Assembly: GCA_000499405.2 (NCBI GenBank)
Contig: HG738140.1
Span: 9,203,560 to 9,267,559 of the forward strand
Origin: Onchocerca volvulus
Lineage: Eukaryota; Nematoda; Chromadorea; Rhabditida; Onchocercidae
DNA length: 64,000 nucleotides
Direction of reading: 5' to 3'
In this document: positions 1 to 12,289 of the stretch, one piece after another
Numbering within the stretch: position 1 is the first letter of the stretch
Layout: each line of letters opens with the position of its first letter
Program-made: the position numbers and the translations under genes
The notes under the pieces: model-generated
What the model was told of the DNA's origin: nothing
The model's input: only the letters and a program-made list of their open reading frames with translations
The model's database searches: none

Positions 1-1010
1 AAATTATGTTACAAATATCTACATATTACCTGACTGTAAAAGCGAATTGTTTTGGGAGAATATACATTAAGCTAAGAAAATATCTCCACAAAACTGTAAA
101 AAAATCTTTTAGAACCACAAAAAAACATCCAAATTTAAGAAATGCCGATTTTCTCAATCAATACCCACTGTAGTACTTCTAAAACCGAAACGACTAGAAA
201 TTCAAACTTTTTTTTGTGCATTCTACATAATATCAGAATTCCGAAAACAATATTTTAATTTCATCTTTCTAAAATTAAAATTCTTTATCCCAGATTCTTT
301 TCCTCCTAACCATTTATAAAGCTAGTGAAAATGGATAATTTGCAATTATATGTAATAAATCACAACATCTGAAAAATATGAAAATAGTCAGAGAATAAAT
401 TTTCGCGCCTAATATATTGCATAACAAATAAATAAATTAGGCAGTGCAAGCAACGCCACAGATCTCGATTTAACGGTAAAAAATGGTGTCTACATGAGAA
501 TTTAAATTAATCAAAATTGGTAATTTTTTTCTTTCGAAATTTACTACCTAAATTATTTGGAATGAATTCAGAAAATATGGTAAGGTAAATGAACTATAAA
601 CTCTCAACTATAAATTTCGAGATACATAAATAGTGATACATAAAAACAAGGCTAAACACATACAAATGATAAATGTCAATTATATGCAAGAAATCGCAAG
701 CAATACTAAATAAGGCATGTAAATTATGCTACTTGCATTTTCGCAGTAAATAAAAAAAAAAATCTAGCGATTAGTGGAATGAAACAGCAATATATAAGCT
801 TGCTCAACATCAAATAATTTACATCATAAAAAAAAAGAAAGAAAGAAAAAGTAGAAATAGATCAAACGTACAATGAAAACGGAATCTCGATAATGAAAAC
901 ATTACTGAAAAATCTGCAAATAAAATACATATGTGTTTCGCAATTCCCGCAAAATTCTTGTGTTAATAATTCCAAAAAAAGAGTTACAATGAATGGTAAG
1001 CTACTATTCA
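1..1010. other. 3' flank of the C9orf72-like gene, no gene seen
   Basis: AT-rich sequence with no open frame that looks coding and no splice-site pairs in phase. It lies downstream of the stop codon of the minus-strand gene that starts at 6328, so part of it is probably its 3' untranslated region. I could not pick a convincing poly(A) site. Confidence 0.5.
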
Positions 1011-4000
1011 TCAAAGCGTGTTCGATTCACATATAAAATCAGCAACCTCTGGTAAAATTCGTTCAGCTTCAGACAAAGTTATTAAAAATGATGTATTGCT
1101 GATTAAATCGAGCGACTTTCGAGCAGACCAAAGATTCCATTTCGAGCATGTTGTATATTGCTTATATGAAGAGTCGGGTTCACTAAATAAAAAGATTTTT
1201 AAAAACAATCGTGGTTTTCATTTAATATTACATCTTATAATTCATAAACTCTCAGAGTTACTCTCCTCTGGTTCTCATCCTGAATAAAAGTTAGTGCACT
1301 TGTGACGATTAGTAAATCTTTACATTTACACAAAATTAACCTTATATCCTCCACATATGCAATAAGTGCTTTAGCTGAATTTTCGATCATTAATCTGAAC
1401 TGTTTTATAAATCCTAAACGAACACTTTTTTCAAATGGCAATAAATCCATTCTGATGAGGAAATTTAGAACGCGAGGATCTGCATGGCAATTTCGTAATT
1501 CACTAGAAAAAATTCAAATGAATCTGACAGAGACTTGAGAAATATCAATAAATCAATAAAAATTTAAGTATTTACATTGGGGAGATATAAAAATTGCAAA
1601 GAAAATTAGAAAATTATTTAAAAGAGATCAATGATGAGAACTTCGAATTTATGCAAAACATGATTTCTTTGAATAATGATACCAACATTTTCGGCATTAT
1701 TGAATCTTTGAAATCACAACCAGTTCCTTTCAGTATCTGCGTGATATCGCTTTTTTGCTTGAAAAGCTTTAGTGTACGATGTTTTGGATGTGGTAAAGAA
1801 GTACATACAATTCGACGATCCAAATCAATCACTGTCAACGGCCAATGTGATTCAGTACCAGCATACATTACAGTGATCAGCTCAATCTAAACCATAATGA
1901 AATTGTATATAAAGTTGCTAGTTTTATATGAAAATGCTTATCTATTACTTTTCTTTGTTAAAACTTATATTTCATTTAAAAAACTGAGTAATGGTTTCCG
2001 CACTAATAGTTTCTGCTTTTGTGATACCAAAGCTTGATCGAATTATATCAATAAAAAGTGAAATACTCTTTGAACAGCCTGAAGGCGAAGATAGGGAGAA
2101 TAAGGGTGTTGAAAAGGCTTAATACACAACCATCGCCATTCCGGTGCAACAAACAGGCATAATGTCCATAGCATCTAAAAGAAAAATTGGGAAAATATCA
2201 AAAATAAAAAACAACAAAAACTTCATTTCATAAAACCCTTCAACAATACATATTTAAAAAATAAAATCTACTTTTATAACATCAGCCTTCTTGTCACCAA
2301 CAACAACACAGTGTGACTGTGACAAAAGTATTGCTGTTATAGCTTTCGCCAAAAACGAATTGTTTTGCAGTTTTCCACTGCCAAAATATGTTTGTTGAAA
2401 CTGCAAGAAAAATATTAAAATATGTTGGAAACATTTAATTTCTAATTTTACTCTTTAATTCGCGAAAAATAAATCCAAATGTATTATTAAGATAATCTAA
2501 GGACGAAAAAGTAAAATCATATACATTTAAAGAAATCCCATCGACATGAAAATATATTTGCAAAGAATTCACATATTAAATTCTTAATAATTTTGAAAGG
2601 GTAAAACGAAAGCAAACTTATTCCCGCAATAAGTTGTGCCACAACAGAAATATGCTCTATGTTTAAACAATGATGGGGTTGAGTCAATGATTTAAAACAT
2701 AAACATGAGAACTTCCAAGAGTTAAAATAAAAAATATTTCTCTTAATTATATTATTTGTTATTCTTTTATTCTCGCATCTATATGCAAAAGTTTATGTAA
2801 TAGGAAAACCAAAAAATATTATAATTCTCCTTAGTTACACAACACACTGCGTACTCGAATATCATGAGCATTTCGTAGCAATGGGCAAGCTTCACAAACA
2901 CCAATAAATGACATCAGTTTTGATATTTCTTTGGTTGTGCGGTGTATAAAATCTTCTTTATTTTCCTATAATTACCAAATTTTAAAGAAAAAAAATTTGA
3001 TCGGATTTATTTTTCTCGCTTGAGGATTTTTTGAAGTCATACATGATTTACACAGATATTAATTCTTTTAATCTAGAAATATCAAGCAATCCTAGTGCTA
3101 GAAAAATAAGATCTTGAAAGAAAAACGTACTGTTAAGTGTGAGACCCGCAAACGTGGTATAATATCTATGAATGCTTCCTCGATTACATTCTGCCTTTCA
3201 ACATACCACTCCCATCTATAATAAATTTTATCTTATTAGTTTTTTAATGTTTCTTTCATCCAAAACGCAATCTATAATCCCTTGAATAAGGTCACCAAGA
3301 AAAGTATTATGTTCGAATTTTTTTAATGATTTTGTTGAAGAATTTCAGTTTTACATATAATAGAACTCAAAGCTATGGTCATAAAGAACTGCTTCTATGA
3401 AATCGTGTACATCATTGCAAAGTTAACAATTTCCAATAAAACAATCAAAAATACTAGATACAGATTCAACTACTGAAAAAAAAAAATTGAATCTGTATTT
3501 AGTATTTTTGACTGTTTCAAAACTACTACAAAAAAATTCAAATACTCAATATATTCAAATTCAATATTCAAACTATTATTTAAAAAAAGAAAAAATAAAA
3601 CTATGAAATAACCTTGAATAATCACCAAGAACTGAAATTGCAAACATAGTACGGTTATGACGCGCACCATCATTTACTTGAAATAAATATGAACCAACAA
3701 AAAGGCGACGTTTTGGCAACAAAGTCAACTTATGTATTACTGGATTTGATGGCATCGATGTGCTGGAAGAATTTCATTTTGTTGCACATAAACTATCAAA
3801 GAAACTGTCAGAAAGCTAACAAAAAATTTTCTCTCACTTATTCAAATCTGCTAAAGCAGCACCCATATGGGTTTGCTGCACTTCAATCTAGCAAAAAAAA
3901 AAAAAAAAAGAATCAATAATAATTCAAGAAACGAAACAATAATGCCTTCGATATATGACAATTACTGCGAAAAGGTATATAAATTAGGTGAAGAACCTGC

Positions 4001-6328
4001 AAATTTGTTCAGCAAGAACAAATTTGGCGACATATTCTTCATCAGAAAGTTGTTGAACTATATTAGTTTCTCCAACCAAATCACAAAGCGCCTCATAATC
4101 GGCATATCCGACACATTGAATAGTTTGCTTTTTTTCAACGCAGTCTTCAGTTATCTATAAATAACTTCGAATAATAAGTATCAGTTTTTTTAAAGTCATT
4201 TATTATTTTTTTCTCCAAAATTATAACACTAAATAAACGAGTAAATACAGATATTAATCAATACTTGAGTCATTAATTAAAAATATTAAGAAAATAGCAC
4301 CAAAATTCTCTAACAGAATACTTCGTTCTTCTTCCCCTTCTCTCTCCATCTTTCGGGGATTTATTTTCAACTTGAATTGAAAAAATTGATCTTTAAATTG
4401 AAGCTAAAAATTATGATCGAAACATTCCTGAATCTTCCAAAATGTTTCGTGATTTATTAGAAAAAAATAATAATAGTGCCAAAATGTCTTCGTATAGGAA
4501 AGACAGTATTTTTAAATAGTTAAATGAGTTACGCAAATTTAACGATAAATAAGTTATATATTATTTTGACTTAGAATTAGGACTGCAGAAAATCATGCGC
4601 TATTATTTGTTACGATGTGATTATAACTAACAATGCAAGATTTCTGCATGACTTCTTCATCTAGCTTAACTTTCAATATTTCCTTTGCATGTGGAGAAGC
4701 CACCGTACTCAATTCACTATACATCGATACAGTGCCTACTATACCTGAATCGACGCCCGACGAAACCATTCCTGCAATTTAGAAATTAAATATCTCTTTC
4801 GCACAAATTAATATGCATCAAAACAATGCATTTAAGAAAAAATAAATTTTGTGAAAATCCTCGAATACCTTGCAAATCTTCGTTGTTTTTTGCACATGTC
4901 TCATCAAGCGCAAGCAAATCTTCAGTTTCATTCAATGAGCATATTCCAGTAACTTCTTTCACCTGACTTAATAGTGATAAATTCGTCTCGAAAGATGTAA
5001 AATCTAATGATAAAATAAGTTCTAATACAACTATCATTATTTATTACTGGAACCAATAAATTAACAGAATCGAATCTGAATTAAGAAATAGAACATGAAC
5101 CAACTGGAAATACATACCTTATAAACGCTGCTGTCTTTATCACTATTTGTTGAGCTTTCAAAGTCGCCATTTCTTGACATAGAAGTCAAACTTGTCTATA
5201 AATATAGAAAATAAAAGTATCACAGTCAATGAATTTATCAGTACCAACTCTTTCCTTCTCTTCATAACCACAATCATCGCACTTTGAGCAATACTTGTAC
5301 CTAATCAGCATTTTTCTATGCTCTTGCTTCTGCTTATACATTATAAATAAGATTTTTATTAATTATCGTTCATAAATTACAGGCTAAGGTAGATTAAAAC
5401 TGCCATACTAAATGTTTCATATGATGACTGTCATTAGTAGTTACTGTAGTAGTCCCATCGATAGTAGAACGACTTTCAGTCATGAATTCATCCAAATATA
5501 ACTGTTCATCATTGCACATAAGTATATTCATTTTGAAAATATCGTAAGGCAATTCAGAAGCTTGCTGAAAAAAGAGAAAGAAAAAATATCCAACAATTAG
5601 AATATGCAAATTTTGCTCAGAAATGATTATATATTATGATCGAGGGATTACTGAAACATGGAAAAGTGCCGATATTAAATGGAGAATATCATAAGAATGA
5701 AAAAACTATCAAAATCTAACACCACAATGATAACAAACGAGATTTCCATTAGTGTGAGTACACATGGCACATATTTGCATGTCGGATATGGTTTCTGTCA
5801 ATAGCTTACTCTGAAACTATTGTACCTTTCAAATGACATGATCATCTAGTCTTTCTTTTATTTATATTTTATTTTTTCAAGAAAAAAAAAATTAACATGA
5901 TATTTCAGGATTAAAGCCGACAACTTACAGGCGTCTAAGCAACTTACCTTATAGACATCATCAATTTCTTCATAATCAGCAGCACTGCCACCACCTTTAG
6001 TCATGGAAGAAGTAAGACTAGAATCATCACGTGAACTACTCGAGAATGAACTTTTGCAGCTTGACGAAGATTCGCTTGCGGGAATTACTGCTTCCCATGT
6101 GAAACCCAATTCAGGTCCAGTCATATAATCAAATGATGACCAAACCACTTTCTGAATAGGGCACAGATGGCGGACTGGAATTTGAATTTTGCGTGAAGAA
6201 TCCTGAAATATAGCAAAGTAGTGGAGAAGATTCAAGCGTGCGGGAGAATTAGTCAGATTTACCTCGATGGCTTCGTAGATTCGAAGAAATGTATCCGCCT
6301 CAACCGCTTCAGAAACCATTTCCGCCAT
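1011..6328 (-). CDS. alfa-1: C9orf72/ALFA-1 family DENN-domain protein (spliced)
   Basis: Member of the C9orf72 family, which forms a complex with SMCR8 and WDR41 and acts in autophagy, lysosome function and small-GTPase control. Exons in coding order: 6328-6263, 6202-5948, 5810-5721, 5564-5409, 5329-5249, 5195-5118, 4986-4869, 4771-4632, 4154-3997, 3762-3613, an unresolved exon near 3410-3340, 3215-3131, 2965-2855, 2400-2272, 2174-2067, 1886-1687, 1502-1341, 1182-1011; about 775 residues. Phases agree at every junction except around the unresolved exon. Blocks alignable with human C9orf72: DYMTGPELGFTW (FAYWDNILGPRVRHIW), LFVGSYLFQVNDGARHN (GVIIVSLIFDGNWNGD), EWYVERQNV (IWMHKERQENV), CVVVGDKK..WTLCLFVAPE (SVVVGSS..RTLCLFLTPAE), VMYAG, and ALIAYVEDI (TLIKYIED). 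A loop of about 230 residues, Ser-rich and with two CxxC clusters, is inserted after the GPxxxxxW block. The ATG at 6328 is the first in frame. Family assignment is firm; the symbol is inferred from C. elegans alfa-1. Confidence 0.85.
3439..3517. repeat. Near-perfect inverted repeat (hairpin) inside the C9orf72-like gene
   Basis: The 31-base arms 3439-3469 and 3487-3517 are reverse complements with two mismatches and are separated by 17 bases that are mostly A. The element lies between the exon ending at 3613 and the poorly resolved exon near 3410-3340, so it may be a small fold-back insertion in an intron. Confidence 0.8.
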
Positions 6329-7310
6329 TGTCAGATTCGTTAACACACATTCCTTGCAAAATAGTTATAGCCTTTCTTGCATAAAAAACAGCAATCACGC
6401 GAATGTTTGCCACAATGAAAACAATCGTATCCCATATATCAAATGATTTTTGTTTCACGGAGATCACGTGGATCACGTAGTTTTTTGATATATCAATATG
6501 CACTAACCTTCATCCATGTTTGTGTAGGGATATTATTATTTTATACATTCAGAAAGTACTGTATTTAAGTAAAATGAAAATAAAAACAGTGAGACTACTT
6601 GAAAGACGTGAAACATGACTGGGATATACTGCATTTCTTAATACTATCACATTCCGAAATGATAGCTTTTTCTAGAAGTTTCGAAATCAACAAGAAATAT
6701 AGAATTAATTAAAAGCCGCTATTCGTTTCCATAATAGTTTGAAAATGAAAGACGGGGAGCGATTCAAAATTGGCCAAGTGCATGATAATGCACGAGATAG
6801 ATTGTTTATCATACTTATCTTTAGATGATCCGAAAAGTAAGTAATTCACCATTCCCACTTACGGTTGGAATGTTTTTCGATGAACTAGTTTATCTCAAAT
6901 TTCATTTCTACTCCATGTCCTTCAAATTTTTAAAAAAAACATATATGTGCTACGTGATATTTAGACGAGATTGAATTCCAGCCACGCAAAAGATAATTTA
7001 ACCTCTGAACTTATCTGCTTGAAAGAAATGTGGAGTTAATTCTAATGAAGTTTTGTCATTATGCAAGTTATTGCATGGCAGTACAAAAATTCTTTAGCTA
7101 TCAATCATATTTTCAAGTTGTCAATTGTATTTCCTTAGTTACCAGTTATATTTTCGATATCACAAGTTCTCTCACTGAATTTTGAATAATTGGAATGATT
7201 CAATGCTTTGATTGGCTTTATGCGGGGAAAACATCGGCATTTTAGATGTTCCTCGATGGAACGAATAATCAAATGATATGATAATTAGATATTCGAAATG
7301 AACAATATAC

Positions 7311-7389
7311 TTCGTTTTGTTTTGAATTAAGTAATTTATTCTCGTTTTGAATTAAGTAATTTATTGTGTTTCGAATTAAGTAATTTATT
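7311..7389. repeat. Tandem repeat, three copies of a ~26-base unit
   Basis: Three successive copies of a unit with the core GAATTAAGTAATTTATT, joined by short spacers (ctcgttttg, gtgtttc). The copies are nearly identical in the core. Confidence 0.85.
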
Positions 7390-7470
7390 ATTGCCTCGAA
7401 AAAGTGTGATTTTTGTTATTTCGTTCTTTGATTGGATTTAGAAATGAAGTGAAAAAGTTTTACATCCCAT

Positions 7471-7507
7471 CTCTCTCCCTCTCTCTTCCTCTCTCTCTCT
7501 CTCTCCC
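7471..7507. repeat. CT-rich microsatellite
   Basis: Imperfect (CT)n tract in the intergenic region, with a longest pure run of about 8 CT units. Confidence 0.8.
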
Positions 7508-7787
7508 CAAGTATGATTCACTAAGTTGTTTGCTTTTCAACTGATCGAGATTAAGCTAACAATTTCGGATTAACTTTTTAAGATCGAAGTTGCAAGAGTT
7601 TAGATTTTTGTCTTTCATATTGATAACTAGATTATTAACTCTTTTTACTTGGATATATTTTTGACAACAACGAGCGATTCATCTACTGAACTCGGCCTGA
7701 TTTGACATCGGGTATCGAACATTTTCATGATGAAATGAGATGAGCTAATCTTTTATATTGGTAAATGAATAGATAATTCATCACTTC

Positions 7788-7884
7788 TATCAATGCACAA
7801 ATCATTCCGACCAATATATAATCACTCCGATCAATACATAAATCATTTCGATCAATACATAAACTCTTCCATCAATACATAAAC
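7788..7884. repeat. Tandem array of a ~22-base unit (ATCAATACATAAATCATTCCG-like)
   Basis: Five degenerate copies of a unit built on ATCAATACATAAA followed by TCATTCCG or a variant. Copy lengths vary by a few bases and the last copies are the most alike. Confidence 0.8.
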
Positions 7885-8707
7885 GAAAGTTCCTTCACAA
7901 AAGTATTGCATGGATTGTCAATGCATTTGTTTCTTACTTTAATTATTTGTTTACTTCATTTTCATATCTATCGGAATATCCTTTTTGCAAATTTACCACA
8001 CGACACACGCATTTCTCTCTCTCTTATCATGTTGCGTCCAGCATGCATCTCACTACCACTATAATAATGGTCTTGTTATCAGTGATGCTAACTTATTAAA
8101 ATAATCTGAAATGAAAATCACAGACTATCGAGGTGAAAATCCCTGTTACAAACTTTCGTGTTATGATTTGCAAAAGTTAGAGATTAAAGATTGACCATTA
8201 ATGTGTGAATTAATATTTGAATTATTATTAAAATTCAAATTATAGATGTTTAAAGGCTTCCATTACAAAAGTCCATTAAAATAAATTCTATTATACTTCA
8301 GTGTGATGATGTAAGAGATGTTTCGGGCGTGCTAATTAGTTTGTCATACATTTTTCGAAAAAAAAAAAATCGGTTTCTGAAATTAGCTTATTCTCGGATT
8401 TCATAAATTTCGAGATACCAGATAGCTACAAATTGCAAGAAGTTACGCAAACTTGTGATGCCCTGAGGATTAAGATACACATATAAATCAAATCGCATAC
8501 TTAACAGTAATGACATCATCGATATCTGTGACATGGATCTGTCGCATATAACCTGATTTCTACGACGCATGCAATGGCAAAGTTTTAATAGCAGATAAGA
8601 AATATACGATGTTTTCTTCCTGCATCACTAGCAAGTATAAAGCACAACTTGAAAAACAAAAAATAGGTACTATTTAATCATGTATGATCAGCAGTTCGAT
8701 TCATCAT

Positions 8708-11700
8708 TCATTTTTTACCCTTGCGCATTCTTTCTTGACGTTTCCTCGCAATAAGATCATCATATTCCTTGATTAGTGATATTACATCTGGACTTTTGAT
8801 CAATAAATCCTCTGCCAGCAAAATATCGATTACCATTCGATAAATGAATAAATATTGCTGAAACGTCGCTCAACATGAAATTGTGATCTTACATCCAGAA
8901 ACTACTATTGCTTTGAATTCACGCATTCACACTAAGGATTTTCTAAGGTCTTATCAATAGGCTATAAGAATTTATCTCTTCTAATATTTTGATTTAATCA
9001 CTTATTTATCACATTTCTAAAAAATCTTTTAATTTTGAATTTCTATGTAGAACTATGAAGCGATATTCCGTTAAGATTCAGAATCCATTTTACGCTTCTT
9101 TTCATTGTTTCCAAATAATTGCTACGACGATTCATATTTTTAGGCTTTACGATAACAAAAATCCATCGTTATTACTGTGTTACTATGCTAAGATAAATAA
9201 TAAGATAAATTCTTATCTGCATTGAAATGATACCTGATCATTTTGCACTGCATGCATTCGCTGATCACGCAATTCTTTAACAACATCAGGAATTGAAAAA
9301 TTTTCAACATGTTTAATTCGATCAGCTGCCATAAATATGGCTGCAAATGTGCCCGTTCTGCAAATTCGACAGAATTTTTTCGAGTTTAAATAAATTCAAT
9401 TTCACTTCAGTATAATTTTGTTAAATTTATGTGTAATGTATTGGATTCTTTTTCTAGAAAGAATTATGAGCAAAAGATAGCACTAAAAAAATCTCTAAAT
9501 CCAAAACTGTAATTTTTTTTCACCAATAAAAAACAATAATAGATCGAACAAATAGAAATATAAAAAATTACCCAAAATAGATTGGTAATAATAAAAATAA
9601 AAAAATTAAAAAAATTGGAAATGATTAATTACAAAGTTGTAAATGTAAAATTCTAAATTAAACTGAAAGATTGAAAGACAAATCCTACTTACAAATAATA
9701 GACAGTATTGAAAATATACTAAAATTCTTATTGAATATGTATTCCTGCTTTTTTCAATTAAAAAAAAATAAATTACTTTCCTCTGTCGATAATAATTTTT
9801 AATGAAAAGTCCATAGTTTTACGAGCTAATCAAAAAATTCAACCAACATTTCCTTACTTTACTTTTACAATTTTTAATTTCGAATTCCATTATGCTTCTT
9901 CTTACTTCATTCTAAATGAATTCAATCCATTTCAAAATTGATTACCTTCCAATCCCAGCGCTGCAATGAACAATTATAGGTTTTTTCTCGGAAAATTTCA
10001 GAGCCATCGTTTGTATTTCACGACATACCGGTGTTGATTCTGCGACAAAGTGATCAGGCCAACCAGTGTATAATAAATGTAACACCTTTAAAATAAATTA
10101 TATGATTCTGAAGCTGATCAACTTGAAATAATTGGTAATTGGCTCATCGATCACTGTGAACTTTTAATATTTATTCTACTCTCTAATGCTCAGTGATATA
10201 TTTTACAATATTTGAGACAATTTTTAAGTCACAGTTTAGTAAATATTTAGCACATACAGAGATCATCATGAAAACTTATTAATGACAAATTTCGTTAATG
10301 AAATGATTTTTAATAATAAACTACTGCTCCACTGTAAAACATAACGGCAGCTTCAGACACATTATCGGACAAATCTATTGCAGCATTAAGTTGGTCAGAT
10401 ATTTTCAGATTAAAACGAACATTCCAATTTTCATTTATGAAAATTGTTATAACATAAATTTTTTGAATTTGGAAATAATAAAAAAATCAAATTCAGAAAT
10501 GAAAATCATACTTGAAGTCTAACAACTCTAACAAATCAAAGATCAAATCAAAAATAGGATTTTCAGTAGCCTTCATTTTAGATTAAATGGTTAAAAAATT
10601 AGCAATTTGCTAAGAAAATTCGTTTTGTAATTTTAGGTTGATTTTATAAGTTCTAAAATAATTTAACTTTTGTAGTTGCCGAGCTGACTCAGAGAATATG
10701 CATTGAATTTTGTATTAACCTCATGTGTTTTATCCTTGTAAATAGCTTGTAGTTTTGTTCGATAAACTTTTCGAAGCTGTGAAATCGGTGAAGTTTTTTG
10801 GATAATTTTGACACGAATAGCTCCATAATTTTTGCATTCCCAATCACTCTGCGGGAAGTACTCGGTGCATTGAGTTTTACCGTCCTCAGTCCATTGACAT
10901 AATTGTACTATGACCTGGAATGAGTTTTATTAAAACAAAAAACAAATTGATCCTAATAATCAATTATCGGATCATAGAGATTAAGAGGAACAAAGATCAG
11001 ACAAAAGTAAATAAGCCCAAGGATTAATCAAAGGGAAGCCTTAGACCAATAGAAACATTTCTGCTCGCAAAGGCTTAGTGATTGCAATTCGCAAAAGTTC
11101 ACGCCGTGCCTATTAGACTGACCTTTGAATCTTCTTGTATGACCATACACCAGAAGTCCTCAACAGTGTTTGGTAGCGGTCCTTGTGCGCAAATGAAATT
11201 AATATTTTCGCTAATTTGTACGTATGAAGCATGATAGTAATCGTCATCTGCTATTATTCGCCTCATTTTATTTTAATTTTCAATTTTTTTTTCTTTTTTT
11301 TGCGCTGAATGAAATATATTTTTTGCCGAAATATCCCAAATTCGTGGGAGATTAATTGAAATTCCTTTAAATTCTTTCTTTTTTTCAATAGAAAAGCAAA
11401 AAGTTACACTGTTTTCAGAAAAAAAAAATCTCTTACTGCCAGGCGTATTCCGAAGTATTACTCTTGTTCTGTCCAGCAATTTGATATCTTCGAATCTTAA
11501 TTTGTTACAAAACTTGATAAAACTTTCGTGATGCTCTTTTTTTCCCCCAAAATTATCATTTTGAAGAAATATTACAAAGTTAGAATTTTCTGAAGATGAC
11601 ATTCACCGGTTTTTGTCGTAATTTTTGTCAGCTTCCCATGCAATCGTCGTGCCAGATGGAGTATATGTTCTTATTGTAGCGATGAATTCTCGTCTTATGT

Positions 11701-12289
11701 TCCGAATACCCATATCAATCACTTGATCGACCCAAAGTTCATATTGAGTCTTTTTCTTTTGGATTTCGGATTTCGGCAACGATTTACTTGATTTTTCCTA
11801 GAGGTTAGAGATGGAAATTATGAACTTTACTGCATAGGGTTAACAGATATCAAGTCTAGCAGACAATGAAGAAGATGAAACTGGCCAATTGATTTTTCAT
11901 TACTGATCTAAAAGGGATAAATGATGCGAAACTTTCCCATAATTGCTCCTCTGTTAAGAATTCTACAAACTCTTTCGGATGCAAAAAAGTTCGAAATAAC
12001 TGGAATAAAATTTATTACTTGTTGGATTACTGACTGTCAATGCCAAATTTAATTATGAAAGTTCGAATTCTAGCTCGAGATTCACTAGAAATGACGAGAT
12101 GCTATACTAAAGCAAAATTATACGTGCTACTTCTATATTTCACTAGTCTATGTGGATTTAGTTGCAAAATCAGTAATTAACTATAGCTCACTATTGTTCT
12201 GTGAACAAATTTTTTTCCAATAGGAGCCCGAAATTCGCTTTGAATTGTGTGACGACGAGGAACTCCCTTCGATTGTCTCTTTTCATCCG
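8708..12289 (-). CDS. Non-receptor protein tyrosine phosphatase, single catalytic domain (spliced)
   Basis: Removes phosphate from tyrosine in protein substrates; no signal peptide or membrane segment, so probably cytosolic. Exons in coding order: 12289-12207, 11797-11607, 11522-11437, 11250-11123, 10914-10720, 10085-9946, 9357-9234, 8857-8708; all phases agree and the total is about 365 residues. A basic, charged N-terminal tail precedes the domain. Domain motifs in order: NKLRFEDIKLLDRTRV (pTyr loop and beta strand), YYHASYV, FICAQGPLPNTVEDFW, YTGWPDH (WPD loop with the general acid), HCSAGIGRTGTF (P-loop with the nucleophilic Cys and Arg) and NDQQYLFIY (Q loop). The C-terminus is a Lys/Arg-rich tail ending in GKK. 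Nematodes have a large expansion of such short phosphatases, many sperm-expressed, and this fits that class. No ATG lies in the first exon given; an upstream start exon is needed and is not resolved (possibly a 22-base exon near 12494-12515). Confidence 0.92.

Larger units (their letters stand above)
6329..8707. other. Intergenic region between the C9orf72-like and phosphatase genes
   Basis: Holds the likely promoter of the C9orf72-like gene (just above 6328) and the 3' end of the phosphatase transcript (just below 8708). It contains a CT tract and two short tandem arrays, listed separately. A 60-codon minus-strand frame at 8388-8570 is the only longer open frame; it has no recognisable family and no clear splice context. 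Confidence 0.5.

Noticed and set aside
2590..2680. Short Cys-rich minus-strand frame (YFCCGTTYCGNK) between two C9orf72 exons
   Set aside because: The flanking exons (2855 to 2400) join in phase without it and match the family; there are no matching splice sites.
3867..3893. Extra exon in the C9orf72-like gene after the poly(T)-tract acceptor at ~3893 (minus)
   Set aside because: Reading phase does not fit from the previous exon. Direct joining of 3997 to 3762 is in phase and restores the family alignment.
5249..5810. Separate zinc-finger gene suggested by the CxxC motifs
   Set aside because: The exons carrying the cysteines are in phase with the flanking C9orf72-family exons and have no start or stop of their own.
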